From the NCBI GenBank assembly GCA_013205245.1, contig JABMNH010000078.1, positions 1-50,199 on the forward strand: a stretch of 50,199 bases of DNA, written 5' to 3'. Made by a program: the position numbers and the translations under genes. This document shows positions 1 through 7,583 of the stretch, one piece after another. The notes below the pieces were generated by a model. That model worked only from the letters and a program-made list of their open reading frames with translations, did no database searches and had not been told where the DNA came from. This stretch comes from Flavobacteriales bacterium. GTDB lineage: Bacteria > Bacteroidota > Bacteroidia > Flavobacteriales > Flavobacteriaceae. Positions within the stretch are counted from its first letter, which is position 1. Each line of letters starts with the position of its first letter.

Positions 1-141
1 ACAAATCCCCTAATCAAGTATTTTTATCTAATTTAAACCACGCTGGTGCACTTAATAGCTGAATCTAGCACGTAAGTAATATGATTGTCTTTTATATTCA
101 TGTCAATTTTTTTTTAATTGCATTAGGTTTTTTCTCAAACG

Positions 142-225
142 GGCTACAACGTTTCGGCTATGAGTAGTTGCGAGGGTTTTCGTAAGTAGGATAGAACTAG
201 CAATAAATTATACACGGTGTTAGCC
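142..225. repeat. attC-like imperfect inverted repeat downstream of the DUF6090 gene
   Basis: On the plus strand the element opens with GGCTACAACG and closes with CGGTGTTAGCC, which are imperfect reverse complements. Inside them lie a second partly complementary pair, TAGTTGCG and CTAGCAA. It begins about ten bases past the stop of the leftward DUF6090 gene, where a cassette recombination site would be expected. The related word GGCTAAC recurs on the other side of that gene at 1031-1037. The nested-arm layout resembles integron attC sites. No integron integrase lies in the window, so the functional assignment is inference; it could also be an ordinary dispersed Bacteroidota repeat. Confidence 0.45.
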
Positions 226-234
226 TTTCGTTAT

Positions 235-1005
235 TTATTCTTTTTTGAATTCAGAATCAATTAAATCTATAAGCTTTTCGGTCATAATTATCATATTCTT
301 GTATTCAACAACAACTCTGTTATTGTTAAAAATGGAAAGCACAAAGGAATTTTTAAATGTTTGGTTGTTTAATAATATTTCAATTTTTTCTTTAGAGAGC
401 ACTGTTCTAACTCCTTTAGTTCCATTTGATACTTGAGAAGTATAGTTTGAAATATCAGATTCAAGGTCAGTAGTGCTAAAATAGATTGGGTACATATAAT
501 TTTTGAAATCATATTGCATATGTGTTTCTAAAAAGGCTATTTGTTTGTAAACCAAATGCATATTAAGGAGTATATTCTTAATTGAATCATTAGATAAAAT
601 GGCAAGGTTTCCAGAGTTTATTAATTCTTGATATGTATTATCATTCTTTTTAAATGGATACCAAATCTGTACATTTAAATTATGAAGATTAAATTCGTCT
701 GGTATGACTTCTTTTTTATTTTTAAAAAAACCAAGGATAGTTTCAGCAGAATTCATAGATTTTTCTCTGATTGTTATATAAGTTTTTAGTTCGATCAAAT
801 TAAGATTCAAGTCAGATTTTATACCTGATAAATAGTTTAGTTCCTTTATTCTAGTTTTACGTTCTCCATTATTATTATTTATTGCTAAAGCTATTAAGAT
901 GCCTATTACTACCAGTATAATTTCACCGATTGCATAAAATAGATATTTACTGAATTTATTATCAGTAATTGTTTTTTGACGAATCTTTCTAAAAAATTTT
1001 ATCAT
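235..1005 (-). CDS. DUF6090 family membrane-anchored protein
   Basis: The product has 256 residues and unknown function. A basic N-terminus (about residues 1-18) is followed by one hydrophobic segment at about 23-43 (FYAIGEIILVVIGILIALAI), then a long polar, probably helical region predicted to face the periplasm. The motif IGEIILVVIGILIALAINNNN is the hallmark of DUF6090, a family seen mainly in Flavobacteriia and often present in several copies per genome; its role is not known to me. The gene stands alone between GTTAGCC/GGCTAAC repeats, which suggests a cassette-like acquisition. It is AT-rich but not strikingly different in codon use. The family call is firm; the function is open. Confidence 0.8.
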   Translation of the reverse strand: MIKFFRKIRQKTITDNKFSKYLFYAIGEIILVVIGILIALAINNNNGERKTRIKELNYLSGIKSDLNLNLIELKTYITIREKSMNSAETILGFFKNKKEVIPDEFNLHNLNVQIWYPFKKNDNTYQELINSGNLAILSNDSIKNILLNMHLVYKQIAFLETHMQYDFKNYMYPIYFSTTDLESDISNYTSQVSNGTKGVRTVLSKEKIEILLNNQTFKNSFVLSIFNNNRVVVEYKNMIIMTEKLIDLIDSEFKKE

Positions 1006-1051
1006 TGGTTTGTTGTTTGGTCATAATGAAGGCTAACTCGTTATATCCCAA

Positions 1052-1059
1052 CAAATATA
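1052..1059 (-). promoter_or_regulatory. Putative -7 box (TATATTTG) for the DUF6090 gene
   Basis: On the minus strand the bases read TATATTTG, a perfect match to the Bacteroidota -7 consensus TAnnTTTG, 46 bases before the start codon. No clear TTTG -33 element is visible at the usual spacing. The box lies outside the GGCTAAC repeat, so the gene would be read from sequence flanking the presumed cassette. Confidence 0.45.
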
Positions 1060-1105
1060 ACTATTTATCGGTTAAAGTTTTTAGCGTCAGAAAAGTAAAA
1101 AAATA

Positions 1106-3715
1106 TTAGTTAATAAATTGTGCTACTTGTTTTAATGCTTCAGCAATACCCGCAGGGTTTTTACCGCCAGCCGTGGCAAAAAAGGCTTGGCCACCGCCAC
1201 CGCCGTTTATGTGTTTGCCCAATTCGCGAATAATTTTACCAGCATCTAATTGTTTGCTTTCTACCAAAGATTTAGAAATGTACAAAGAGAGTAGGGCTTT
1301 GCCATCGTTTTCGGTGCCAGCCAAAAAGAACAGATTATCAAATTGCTCGCCCAATTCAAAAGCCAAAGTTTTAATACTGTTGGCATCTAAATCTACTTGG
1401 GTAGCTAAAAAGTTAACGCCGTTTATAAGGGTAATTTTTTGTTTTAGTTGCGCTTTTAAATGCACTGCTTTTTCTTTTAAAAGCTGGTCAATCTGTTTGC
1501 GTAAAACAAAGCTTTCGTCTTGTAATTGCCCAATGGCTTTTACAGGATTGCCCGTTTGTTTTAAAGTGGATTTTATGCTGTTAAAATCGGCGTCAAGTTG
1601 TTCAAAATACTGTTTGGCAGCTTGGCCTGTAATGGCTTCAATACGTCTTACACCTGCGGCAATAGCACTTTCTGAAGTCAGTTTAAAATACCAAATAGCA
1701 CCTGTGTTTTGCACATGCGTACCGCCACATAATTCTTTAGAATCGGCAAATTGTATCATCCTAACGGTGTCGCCATATTTTTCGCCAAACAAAGCCATAG
1801 CACCTTGTTTTTGGGCATCGGCAATAGAAATATCGCGGTGTTCTTGCAAAGAAATTTGAGCCTGAATTTTATCATTAACAAAATCTGAAACTTTTTGAAT
1901 TTCTTCCGCCGTCATTTTTGCATAATGCGAAAAGTCAAAACGCAAACCTTGTGCAGATACTGCCGAGCCTTTTTGCTCAACATGTGTCCCTAATATTTTA
2001 CGTAATCCTTGGTGCAATAAATGTGTGGCACTGTGATTACACGTGGTGTTATAACGCGCTTTTTCATCCACGTTAAGTGTATAATTGGCGTCAATATCTT
2101 TTGGTAATTTTTTGGTGATATGCAGTATGAGGTTGTTCTCTTTTTTGGTGTCTATAACGCTTATTTTTTCATTGCTTGAATCGGTAAAATAACCACTGTC
2201 GCCAACCTGTCCGCCACCTTCTGGATAGAATGGTGTGGTGCTGAAAACCAATTGGTATTGTGTGCCGTCTTTTTTGCTACTCACTTTGCGGTAGCGCAAT
2301 ATTTTGGCTGTTGCCGATAAGTCATCGTATCCCACAAACCGTGTGGTGTTATCAGATAAAATTTGCCAATCGTCTGTTTCTTGAACTGCCGCAGCCCGCG
2401 ATCTATTTTTTTGTTCTTGCATGGCTTTTCCGAAAGCATCTTCGTCTAAATCAAAGCCTTTTTCGCGTAAGATAAGGGCGGTTAAATCTTTTGGGAATCC
2501 GTAAGTATCATATAATTCAAAGGCTTTTGTACCTGAAACTGTTTTGCCTTTGGTGTTGGTAATTATTTTATCTAAAAGTTGTAAGCCTTGTTCGAGTGTG
2601 TTTAAAAACGAATTTTCTTCTTCTTTAATCACATTTTTAATCAGCTGTTTTTGGGTGTTTATTTCGGGAAAATTTTCACCCATTTGAGCGCTTAAAACAT
2701 CTACCAGGTTGTAAATAAAGGCTTCTTTCTGATTTAAAAAAGTGTATCCATAACGAATGGCACGTCTTAAGATACGGCGGATTACATAACCTGCGCCATT
2801 ATTTGAAGGTAATTGTCCATCCGCAATAGCAAAAGCAACAGCGCGCACATGATCTGCAATAACGCGAATGGCAATATCTGTTTGCTCAGAAACACCGTAA
2901 GTGGTGTTTGTAATTTTTTCAAGATTGGCAATAAGCGGTGTAAAAACATCGGTATCGTAATTAGATTTTACACCTTGCAACGTCATGCACAAACGCTCAA
3001 AACCCATACCGGTATCAATGTGTTTTTGAGGTAAAGATTCTAAACTGCCATCGGCTTTACGGTTGAATTCTATAAAAACCAAATTCCATATTTCTACCAC
3101 TTGCGGATGGTCATTATTCACCAAATCGCGACCAGGAATTGTGGCTTTTTCTTCATCTGAGCGAATATCTACATGAATTTCGCTACACGGCCCGCATGGA
3201 CCTTGCGCACCCATTTCCCAAAAGTTGTCTTTTTTATTGCCATTTATAATATGAGTTTCGGGTACAAATTGTGTCCAAAAATCAAAAGCTTCTTGATCAA
3301 AAGCTAAATTATCTGCTTTGTCGCCTTCAAAAACGGATACATATAAACGCGTTTTGTCAATTTTATAAACTTCGGTTAGTAATTCCCAAGCCCATGCAAT
3401 GGCTTCTTTTTTAAAGTAATCGCCAAAACTCCAATTGCCCAACATCTCAAACATTGTATGGTGGTAGGTGTCAATACCAACTTCTTCTAAATCGTTGTGT
3501 TTTCCGCTTACGCGAAGGCATTTTTGGGTGTCAGTTACACGTGTATTAATAGCCACTTTTTGTCCTAAAAAGTAATCCTTAAACGGATTCATCCCAGCAT
3601 TGGTAAACATTAAAGTAGGATCGTTTTTAATGACGATTGGTGCAGAAGCCACAATTTTATGTTGTTTGCTTTTAAAAAATACTAAAAATTGTTGTCTAAT
3701 TTCTTGAGATGTCAT
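1106..3715 (-). CDS. alaS: Alanine--tRNA ligase
   Basis: AlaRS charges tRNA-Ala in the cytoplasm and edits mis-charged Ser/Gly. At 869 residues it is full length for the family. The class II aminoacylation core is visible in [15 protein letters not shown] near the N-terminus, GNWSFGDYF (about residue 93), [10 protein letters not shown] (about 174) and DTGMGFERL. The editing domain has the zinc ligands HSATHLLH (about 560) and CGGTH (about 662). The C-terminal DHHA1-like domain ends in a glycine-rich stretch ([16 protein letters not shown]). The gene is divergent from an M23 peptidase gene, with 129 bp between them. No frameshift or missing motif was seen, and the identification is secure. Confidence 0.98.
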   Translation of the reverse strand: MTSQEIRQQFLVFFKSKQHKIVASAPIVIKNDPTLMFTNAGMNPFKDYFLGQKVAINTRVTDTQKCLRVSGKHNDLEEVGIDTYHHTMFEMLGNWSFGDYFKKEAIAWAWELLTEVYKIDKTRLYVSVFEGDKADNLAFDQEAFDFWTQFVPETHIINGNKKDNFWEMGAQGPCGPCSEIHVDIRSDEEKATIPGRDLVNNDHPQVVEIWNLVFIEFNRKADGSLESLPQKHIDTGMGFERLCMTLQGVKSNYDTDVFTPLIANLEKITNTTYGVSEQTDIAIRVIADHVRAVAFAIADGQLPSNNGAGYVIRRILRRAIRYGYTFLNQKEAFIYNLVDVLSAQMGENFPEINTQKQLIKNVIKEEENSFLNTLEQGLQLLDKIITNTKGKTVSGTKAFELYDTYGFPKDLTALILREKGFDLDEDAFGKAMQEQKNRSRAAAVQETDDWQILSDNTTRFVGYDDLSATAKILRYRKVSSKKDGTQYQLVFSTTPFYPEGGGQVGDSGYFTDSSNEKISVIDTKKENNLILHITKKLPKDIDANYTLNVDEKARYNTTCNHSATHLLHQGLRKILGTHVEQKGSAVSAQGLRFDFSHYAKMTAEEIQKVSDFVNDKIQAQISLQEHRDISIADAQKQGAMALFGEKYGDTVRMIQFADSKELCGGTHVQNTGAIWYFKLTSESAIAAGVRRIEAITGQAAKQYFEQLDADFNSIKSTLKQTGNPVKAIGQLQDESFVLRKQIDQLLKEKAVHLKAQLKQKITLINGVNFLATQVDLDANSIKTLAFELGEQFDNLFFLAGTENDGKALLSLYISKSLVESKQLDAGKIIRELGKHINGGGGGQAFFATAGGKNPAGIAEALKQVAQFIN

Positions 3716-3769
3716 AAATGTTAATAAATTAGCTTTTTAAAGCTAGTGATTTAGTTTTTAAAGTTTTTG

Positions 3770-3830
3770 TAAATTTGCATTTAATTTAATGCAAATTACT
3801 CGCTTTATTTTTAACTGATATGCAAAAATA
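3770..3830. promoter_or_regulatory. Divergent promoter region alaS / M23 peptidase with a dyad
   Basis: Plus strand 3770-3777 reads TAAATTTG, a -7 box for the M23 gene. Minus strand 3830-3823 reads TATTTTTG, a -7 box for alaS. Between and partly over them is a dyad: ATTTGCATT (3773-3781) and AATGCAAAT (3788-3796) separated by six bases. The dyad overlaps the rightward -7 box and falls in the alaS leader, so it could be an operator, but no regulator is identifiable. The -33 elements are weak on both sides. Confidence 0.4.
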
Positions 3831-3844
3831 ATATAATTTAACTT

Positions 3845-4816
3845 ATGTCGAAAGTAAAATACTATTATGATCCAGACACTTTATCTTATCATAAAATTAA
3901 GATAAAAAAAGAAGATAAGTTTAAAAATATACTTTTTGGATTTTTAGGCGTGCTTATTTTAATGTTTGCAGGATATTTAGGTTTTTCTCAGGTCTTTGAA
4001 TCTTCAAAAGAAAAGGCTTTGAAAAGAGAAGTTGTTAATTTGAAGCTTAACTTTGGGTTGATTGAAAAGAAAATGTATCAGGTTGAAGATGTTTTGACCG
4101 AAGTACAACAAAGAGATAATGCCATATACCGTACTTATTTTGAGGTTAATCCTATTCCAACCGAACAACGCAAAGCAGGTTTTGGTGGTATAAATAGATA
4201 CGAAGCACTAGAAGGTTTTGAAAATTCTGCAATGGTAATAGAGGCTTCTAAAAACTTAGATATCTTATCAAAGCAATTATATATTCAGTCAAAATCTTTA
4301 GACGAAATAGTAAAATTGGCAAAAGGTAAAGATAAATTTTTACAGTCTATTCCTGCTATTATGCCTGTTAAAAGAGAAGATTTATTACGTATGGCGTCTG
4401 GTTACGGATGGCGTATAGATCCTTTTACAAAAGCTAAAAAGCGCCACAAAGGCATGGATTTTTCGGCTATTGTTGGCACACCAGTTTATGCAACTGGGAA
4501 TGGTAAAGTTAAGCGCGCCGATAGACGTGTTTCTGGGTATGGCAAGCATATTGAAATTGATCATGGTTTTGGATATGTTACCTTATATGCACATCTTAGT
4601 AAGTATAATGTTAAACGAGGCCAGCGTGTAAAACGTGGTGATATTATAGGGTATGTTGGTATGACAGGTAGAACAGCTGGACATCATTTACATTACGAAA
4701 TACATAAAAATAAAATGGCCATAGATCCTATCAATTTTTATTATGGCAATTTAACACCAGAAGAGTTTATAGAAATGCAACGCATCGCTTCGCAAGAAGG
4801 ACAATCAGAAGACTAA
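3845..4816 (+). CDS. M23 family metallopeptidase (membrane-anchored LytM-type)
   Basis: This is a predicted periplasmic peptidoglycan endopeptidase of 323 residues. A single membrane segment at about residues 27-47 anchors it, followed by a likely coiled coil (about 52-160). The C-terminal M23 domain has RHKGMDFS (His and Asp zinc ligands near 201-205), YAHLS (near 248) and HHLHYE, the HxH metal/catalytic motif near 279-281. All ligands are present, so it is probably active rather than an EnvC/NlpD-type activator. The stop codon overlaps the start of the downstream MerR gene (TAATG), so the two are translationally linked. The family call is firm; the exact bond cleaved is not readable. Confidence 0.92.
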   Translation: MSKVKYYYDPDTLSYHKIKIKKEDKFKNILFGFLGVLILMFAGYLGFSQVFESSKEKALKREVVNLKLNFGLIEKKMYQVEDVLTEVQQRDNAIYRTYFEVNPIPTEQRKAGFGGINRYEALEGFENSAMVIEASKNLDILSKQLYIQSKSLDEIVKLAKGKDKFLQSIPAIMPVKREDLLRMASGYGWRIDPFTKAKKRHKGMDFSAIVGTPVYATGNGKVKRADRRVSGYGKHIEIDHGFGYVTLYAHLSKYNVKRGQRVKRGDIIGYVGMTGRTAGHHLHYEIHKNKMAIDPINFYYGNLTPEEFIEMQRIASQEGQSED

Positions 4817-5145
4817 TGTTTATAGAACTGCCAGACAAACGCTATTATAGCATTGGTGTAGTTGCCAAAGCTTTTAATGTAAATGTATCGCTTATACGTT
4901 TTTGGGAACAAGAGTTTGATGTTATTAAACCCAAAAAAAATAAGAAAGGCAACCGTTTATTTACCAAAGACGATGTTAAAAATTTGCAATTGATTTACCG
5001 TTTGGTTAAAGAAAATGGCTACACTTTAGAGGGTGCTAAGAAAAAACTTAAAGAAAAACCCGAAAATCTTAACACAGCAAATGAAGTGATTGTGAAACTA
5101 GAAGTCATCAAACAAGAACTTATTAATATAGAAAAATTTCTTTGA
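4816..5145 (+). CDS. MerR family transcriptional regulator
   Basis: A 109-residue protein with an N-terminal MerR winged-helix domain: RYYSIGVVAKAFNVNVSLIRFWEQEF followed by the arginine/lysine-rich wing (KKNKKGNRLFTKDDVKNL). The remainder (about residues 80-109) is a short helical, probably dimerising tail. No metal-binding cysteines or ligand domain are present, so the effector is unknown. Its start overlaps the stop of the M23 gene by one base, and this pairing of a LytM peptidase with a small MerR protein suggests a link to cell-wall control. That link is inference from gene order. Confidence 0.9.
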   Translation: MFIELPDKRYYSIGVVAKAFNVNVSLIRFWEQEFDVIKPKKNKKGNRLFTKDDVKNLQLIYRLVKENGYTLEGAKKKLKEKPENLNTANEVIVKLEVIKQELINIEKFL

Positions 5146-5207
5146 TTAGTGTTTTGTAAGCTGTTAAAAATAGCATTCTTCCATAAGAATATCAGTATCA
5201 AATTAAG

Positions 5208-5215
5208 TATATTTG
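5208..5215 (+). promoter_or_regulatory. Putative -7 box (TATATTTG) for the ferredoxin gene
   Basis: TATATTTG matches the Bacteroidota TAnnTTTG consensus exactly and lies 31 bases before the ferredoxin ATG. It indicates that the ferredoxin has its own promoter and is not the tail of a larger lost gene. No good -33 TTTG was found. Confidence 0.5.
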
Positions 5216-5246
5216 CCTGCCATTTATTTAAAAGAAATAACCCCTT

Positions 5247-5573
5247 ATGACCGATTCTTTAGCATCTTCAAATGAAGATAATTCTAAAATTATGGATGCA
5301 AGTCTTACAATAATTTTAGACGAAGAAACACATACAATTTCTGTAAAAGCCAACGAAAGTATTTTAGATGCGGCTTTAGATGCTGGTTTAGATGCGCCAT
5401 TTTCGTGTCAAGGTGGGGTTTGTGCTAGTTGTATGGCACAAATAACAGAGGGTGCTGCTATAATGGATAACAACACTATTTTAACCGATGACGAAATAAC
5501 CGATGGTTTGATATTAACCTGTCAGGCGCATCCTACTACTGCGACAATTACTATAGATTATGACGCAGTTTAA
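5247..5573 (+). CDS. Stand-alone plant-type 2Fe-2S ferredoxin
   Basis: At 108 residues it consists of a single 2Fe-2S domain. The cluster cysteines are C54, C59, C62 and C92 (C-x4-C-x2-C-x29-C), within PFSCQGGVCASC and LTCQAHP. The sequence resembles the C-terminal ferredoxin domain of PaaE-type oxidoreductases, but no FAD/NAD(P) reductase domain precedes it. A 17-residue polar lead comes before the first strand; Met16 is an alternative start. The gene has its own -7 box. A LysE-type exporter follows after 12 bases and may be co-transcribed. It probably shuttles electrons for an oxygenase or reductase encoded elsewhere; the partner is unknown. Confidence 0.88.
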   Translation: MTDSLASSNEDNSKIMDASLTIILDEETHTISVKANESILDAALDAGLDAPFSCQGGVCASCMAQITEGAAIMDNNTILTDDEITDGLILTCQAHPTTATITIDYDAV

Positions 5574-5585
5574 TAAATTGAGAAA

Positions 5586-6263
5586 ATGGAACTAAAAGAT
5601 ATTTTAAATGCCATTCCGTTAGGTGTAGCCCTTTCTTTTATGATTGGACCAGTGTTCTTCGTATTGTTAGAAACAAGTGTGTTAAAAGGCGTTAAAGAAG
5701 CTATTCTATTTGATATTGGTGTTGTTGTGTCTGACATTTTTTTTATTATGATGGCCTATTTTGGCTCTCATCAGATATTAGAAAAAATTAAAGATGAGCC
5801 TAGTTTATTTATTTTTGGGGGTATTATAATGGCTGTTTATGGTTTGATAAGTTTACTTAAAAAGAAAGAACAAATAGTTATTGAAGATGTTAATTTAAAA
5901 GTAATTAATAAGTATGTTTTTTTAAGACTCTTTTTTAAAGGCTTCTTTTTAAACTTTATTAATATTGGCGTTTTGGCTTTTTGGATCGGTATAGTAGTGG
6001 TTGTAGGACCAAACGTAGATATGGATTCCACCCGTATTTTTAATTTTTTCTTTATAGTAATTTCTTCATATTTTATAGTTGACCTGATAAAAATTTATTT
6101 AGCAAAACAATTGCAAACAAAAATGACACCTACAGTCATTTTAAAAATTAAGCGCGGCATGGGCATTTTACTCATTGTTTTTGGCTTATTTTTAATGGCA
6201 AAAGGCATGTTTCCACAAAAAGTAGTTACTATTGTAAATACTGTCATAGAAAAAGTGAAATAA
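5586..6263 (+). CDS. LysE family translocator (amino acid exporter-like)
   Basis: A 225-residue inner-membrane protein with about six hydrophobic segments and the LysE/RhtB start PLGVALSFMIGPVFFVLLET (about residues 11-30), the conserved GP-containing first helix. The family exports amino acids or other small solutes; the substrate here cannot be read. It lies just downstream of the ferredoxin gene and is followed by a 326-bp palindrome-rich non-coding block, so it probably ends its transcription unit. Confidence 0.88.
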   Translation: MELKDILNAIPLGVALSFMIGPVFFVLLETSVLKGVKEAILFDIGVVVSDIFFIMMAYFGSHQILEKIKDEPSLFIFGGIIMAVYGLISLLKKKEQIVIEDVNLKVINKYVFLRLFFKGFFLNFINIGVLAFWIGIVVVVGPNVDMDSTRIFNFFFIVISSYFIVDLIKIYLAKQLQTKMTPTVILKIKRGMGILLIVFGLFLMAKGMFPQKVVTIVNTVIEKVK

Positions 6264-6300
6264 TTTTTTAGTTTTAAAACAACACTTTATTTTAATAACC

Positions 6301-6341
6301 AAAACTAGCGATATCGCTAGTTTTCTAGCGGAATCCGCTAG
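6301..6341. repeat. Two adjacent perfect palindromes built on CTAGCG
   Basis: Positions 6301-6324 form a 24-bp perfect palindrome with half AAAACTAGCGAT. It is followed without a gap by a perfect 17-bp palindrome at 6325-6341 (arm CTAGCGGA around one central A). The second is also framed by 8-bp arms GTTTTCTA (6320-6327) and TAGAAAAC (6343-6350), an alternative fold. Either RNA hairpins or tandem protein-binding sites would explain this. A third CGCTAG occurs at 6361-6366. Confidence 0.85.
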
Positions 6342-6351
6342 ATAGAAAACT

Positions 6352-6378
6352 ACCTAAAATCGCTAGAGGCTATTTTTT
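6352..6378 (+). terminator. Possible weak intrinsic terminator of lysE
   Basis: AAAATCGC (6356-6363) can pair imperfectly with GCTATTTT (from 6369), with one mismatch, followed by a run of T. It could end the lysE transcript. The stem is short and A/T-rich, and it sits inside the repeat block, so confidence is low. The ACCTAAAATCGCTAG here (6352-6366) recurs as ACCTGAAAACGCTAG at 6484-6498. Confidence 0.3.
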
Positions 6379-6456
6379 TAAGGGTTTCTATATCTGATTA
6401 TTTTACAATGAATTTTGTTAATATGCTGACATACAATAATGTAATTTATTTATTTT

Positions 6457-6498
6457 CTAGTGTTTTTAGGTGATTTTAAAATTACCTGAAAACGCTAG
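6457..6498 (+). ncRNA. 42-nt fully paired hairpin, possible structured RNA element
   Basis: Base i pairs with base 12955-i over the entire 42 bases: 21 of 21 pairs form in plus-strand RNA. Eighteen are Watson-Crick and three are G-U (6461/6494, 6467/6488, 6472/6483). The same three positions would be A-C mismatches in minus-strand RNA, so the fold favours the plus strand. It lies 92 bases before the GIY-YIG gene start, in its presumed 5' leader, and its end contains CGCTAG, the word that forms the upstream palindromes. Whether it acts as a leader structure, a stand-alone RNA or a mobile repeat is not known. Confidence 0.5.
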
Positions 6499-6534
6499 TT
6501 CTAAAAATGAGGAAGTTATTTAACTTTACTATGA

Positions 6535-6563
6535 TAAATAGTTTGTTGCTTGTAAACTATTTA
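6535..6563 (+). promoter_or_regulatory. Leader hairpin directly before AGGAGG of the GIY-YIG gene
   Basis: TAAATAGTTT (6535-6544) and AAACTATTTA (6554-6563) are perfect 10-bp complements around a 9-base loop. The right arm runs into AGGAGG (6563-6568), an unusually strong Shine-Dalgarno match for a Bacteroidota gene. The GTG start is 21 bases further on, too far for direct use. The hairpin could mask or expose the site; no consensus TAnnTTTG promoter was found in this leader. Confidence 0.4.
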
Positions 6564-6589
6564 GGAGGAAGTTTAATTATTTAAATATA

Positions 6590-7147
6590 GTGTGTGTGTT
6601 CGAATTACAAACAGTTTTAGCTGAAAGACGCTTAACTTTAGATGCCTTAATGACAGAATTATTGGTAACAGAAGTAATTGAAATAGGAGAAATTTATTTC
6701 TATTCAGACATGTTATTGAACGGCGCCTTATGCCAGACATTATTATCGCGTTTTGATAAATATTACGGCATTTTTATTTATAAAATTGAATTGACAGATG
6801 AAAAGGATGTTGTTAAAATAATGGACAGTTTTAAAGCTTTTCAGCAATCAAATAAAATACTAAATAATGGAGATAAGCGTTATGTTTCTAGGTTTAATAA
6901 TACTAAAAGCAATATGCTTTATGTAGGAGTAAAGCAGCATAAACTAAAAATAAGAATTAAACAGCATTTTGGATATGGCCCTTCTAAATCTTGGGCACTT
7001 CATCTAAGTCATTGGATTCCTAAAGAGATTAAATTAAAAATATCTATTTATCAGATAGATTCAGAAAATGCAGAGTATATTAGTTTTTTAGAACAAGGTT
7101 TTTGGGATAGTTTAAAACCTATGTTTGGCAGACGAAAAGAGGTCTGA
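6590..7147 (+). CDS. Divergent GIY-YIG nuclease-like protein
   Basis: A 185-residue protein that I recognise only by pattern. Residues 60-67 (GIFIYKIE) and 110-127 (LYVGVKQHKLKIRIKQHF) resemble the GIY and YIG strands, but about 50 residues separate them instead of the usual ten or so. R122 and H126 match the family's conserved Arg/His helix. E168 in FLEQGFWDSL, followed by KPMFGRR, matches the metal-binding Glu and the C-terminal P/N region. The first 59 residues are unassigned. The start is GTG at this position; ATG at 6650 (Met21) is an alternative. The gene sits alone behind a palindrome-rich block and ends four bases from the convergent dut. The nuclease function is inference. Confidence 0.6.
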   Translation: MCVFELQTVLAERRLTLDALMTELLVTEVIEIGEIYFYSDMLLNGALCQTLLSRFDKYYGIFIYKIELTDEKDVVKIMDSFKAFQQSNKILNNGDKRYVSRFNNTKSNMLYVGVKQHKLKIRIKQHFGYGPSKSWALHLSHWIPKEIKLKISIYQIDSENAEYISFLEQGFWDSLKPMFGRRKEV

Positions 7148-7151
7148 TAAA

Positions 7152-7583
7152 TTATTTACCTGTACTTCCAAAACCACCTGCACCTCTGTCGGTATCATCC
7201 AAAATATTTACTTCTTGCCATACAGCCTGTTTGTGTTTTGCAATAACCAATTGCGCTATGCGCTCGCCATCGTTAATAGTAAAATTGTCAGCAGAAAGAT
7301 TTACTAAAATAACACCAATTTCACCACGATAATCGGCGTCAATTGTGCCAGGCGTGTTTAAAACAGTCACACCAAATTTGGCAGCCAAACCACTGCGTGG
7401 TCTTACTTGTGCTTCGGTTCCTTTGGGCAGTGAAATAAATAATCCTGTTTTTACAATGGCTCTTTCGAGTGGCTTAAGAACAATAGCTTCGTCAATATTG
7501 GCGCTGATATCCATGCCAGCAGAAGCCTCTGTTTCGTATTTTGGTAGGGCATGTTTTGATTTGTTGATTATTTGAACTTTCAT
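7152..7583 (-). CDS. dut: dUTP diphosphatase
   Basis: This homotrimeric dUTPase hydrolyses dUTP to dUMP and pyrophosphate, keeping uracil out of DNA and feeding dTMP synthesis. At 143 residues it is the normal length. All five family motifs are present in order: [32 protein letters not shown] (catalytic Asp), GERIAQLVI and the C-terminal [10 protein letters not shown] arm. Its start overlaps the end of the upstream flippase gene by four bases, so the two are co-translated. Both reading frames and motifs look intact. Confidence 0.97.
   Translation of the reverse strand: MKVQIINKSKHALPKYETEASAGMDISANIDEAIVLKPLERAIVKTGLFISLPKGTEAQVRPRSGLAAKFGVTVLNTPGTIDADYRGEIGVILVNLSADNFTINDGERIAQLVIAKHKQAVWQEVNILDDTDRGAGGFGSTGK

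Noticed and set aside
33..101. Minus-strand frame of 22 codons starting ATG at 101
   Set aside because: Too short, no recognisable motif, no promoter, and it lies in AT-rich spacer beside the attC-like element.
1173..1859. 228-codon plus-strand open frame opposite alaS
   Set aside because: It is the complement of conserved alaS coding sequence; the composition is odd (Pro-rich start, many Ser/Cys) and there is no promoter.
6563..6568. AGGAGG as the ribosome binding site of the GIY-YIG gene
   Set aside because: The nearest in-frame start (GTG) is 21 bases downstream, too far for normal use, and Bacteroidota rarely rely on Shine-Dalgarno pairing; kept only as part of the leader hairpin note.
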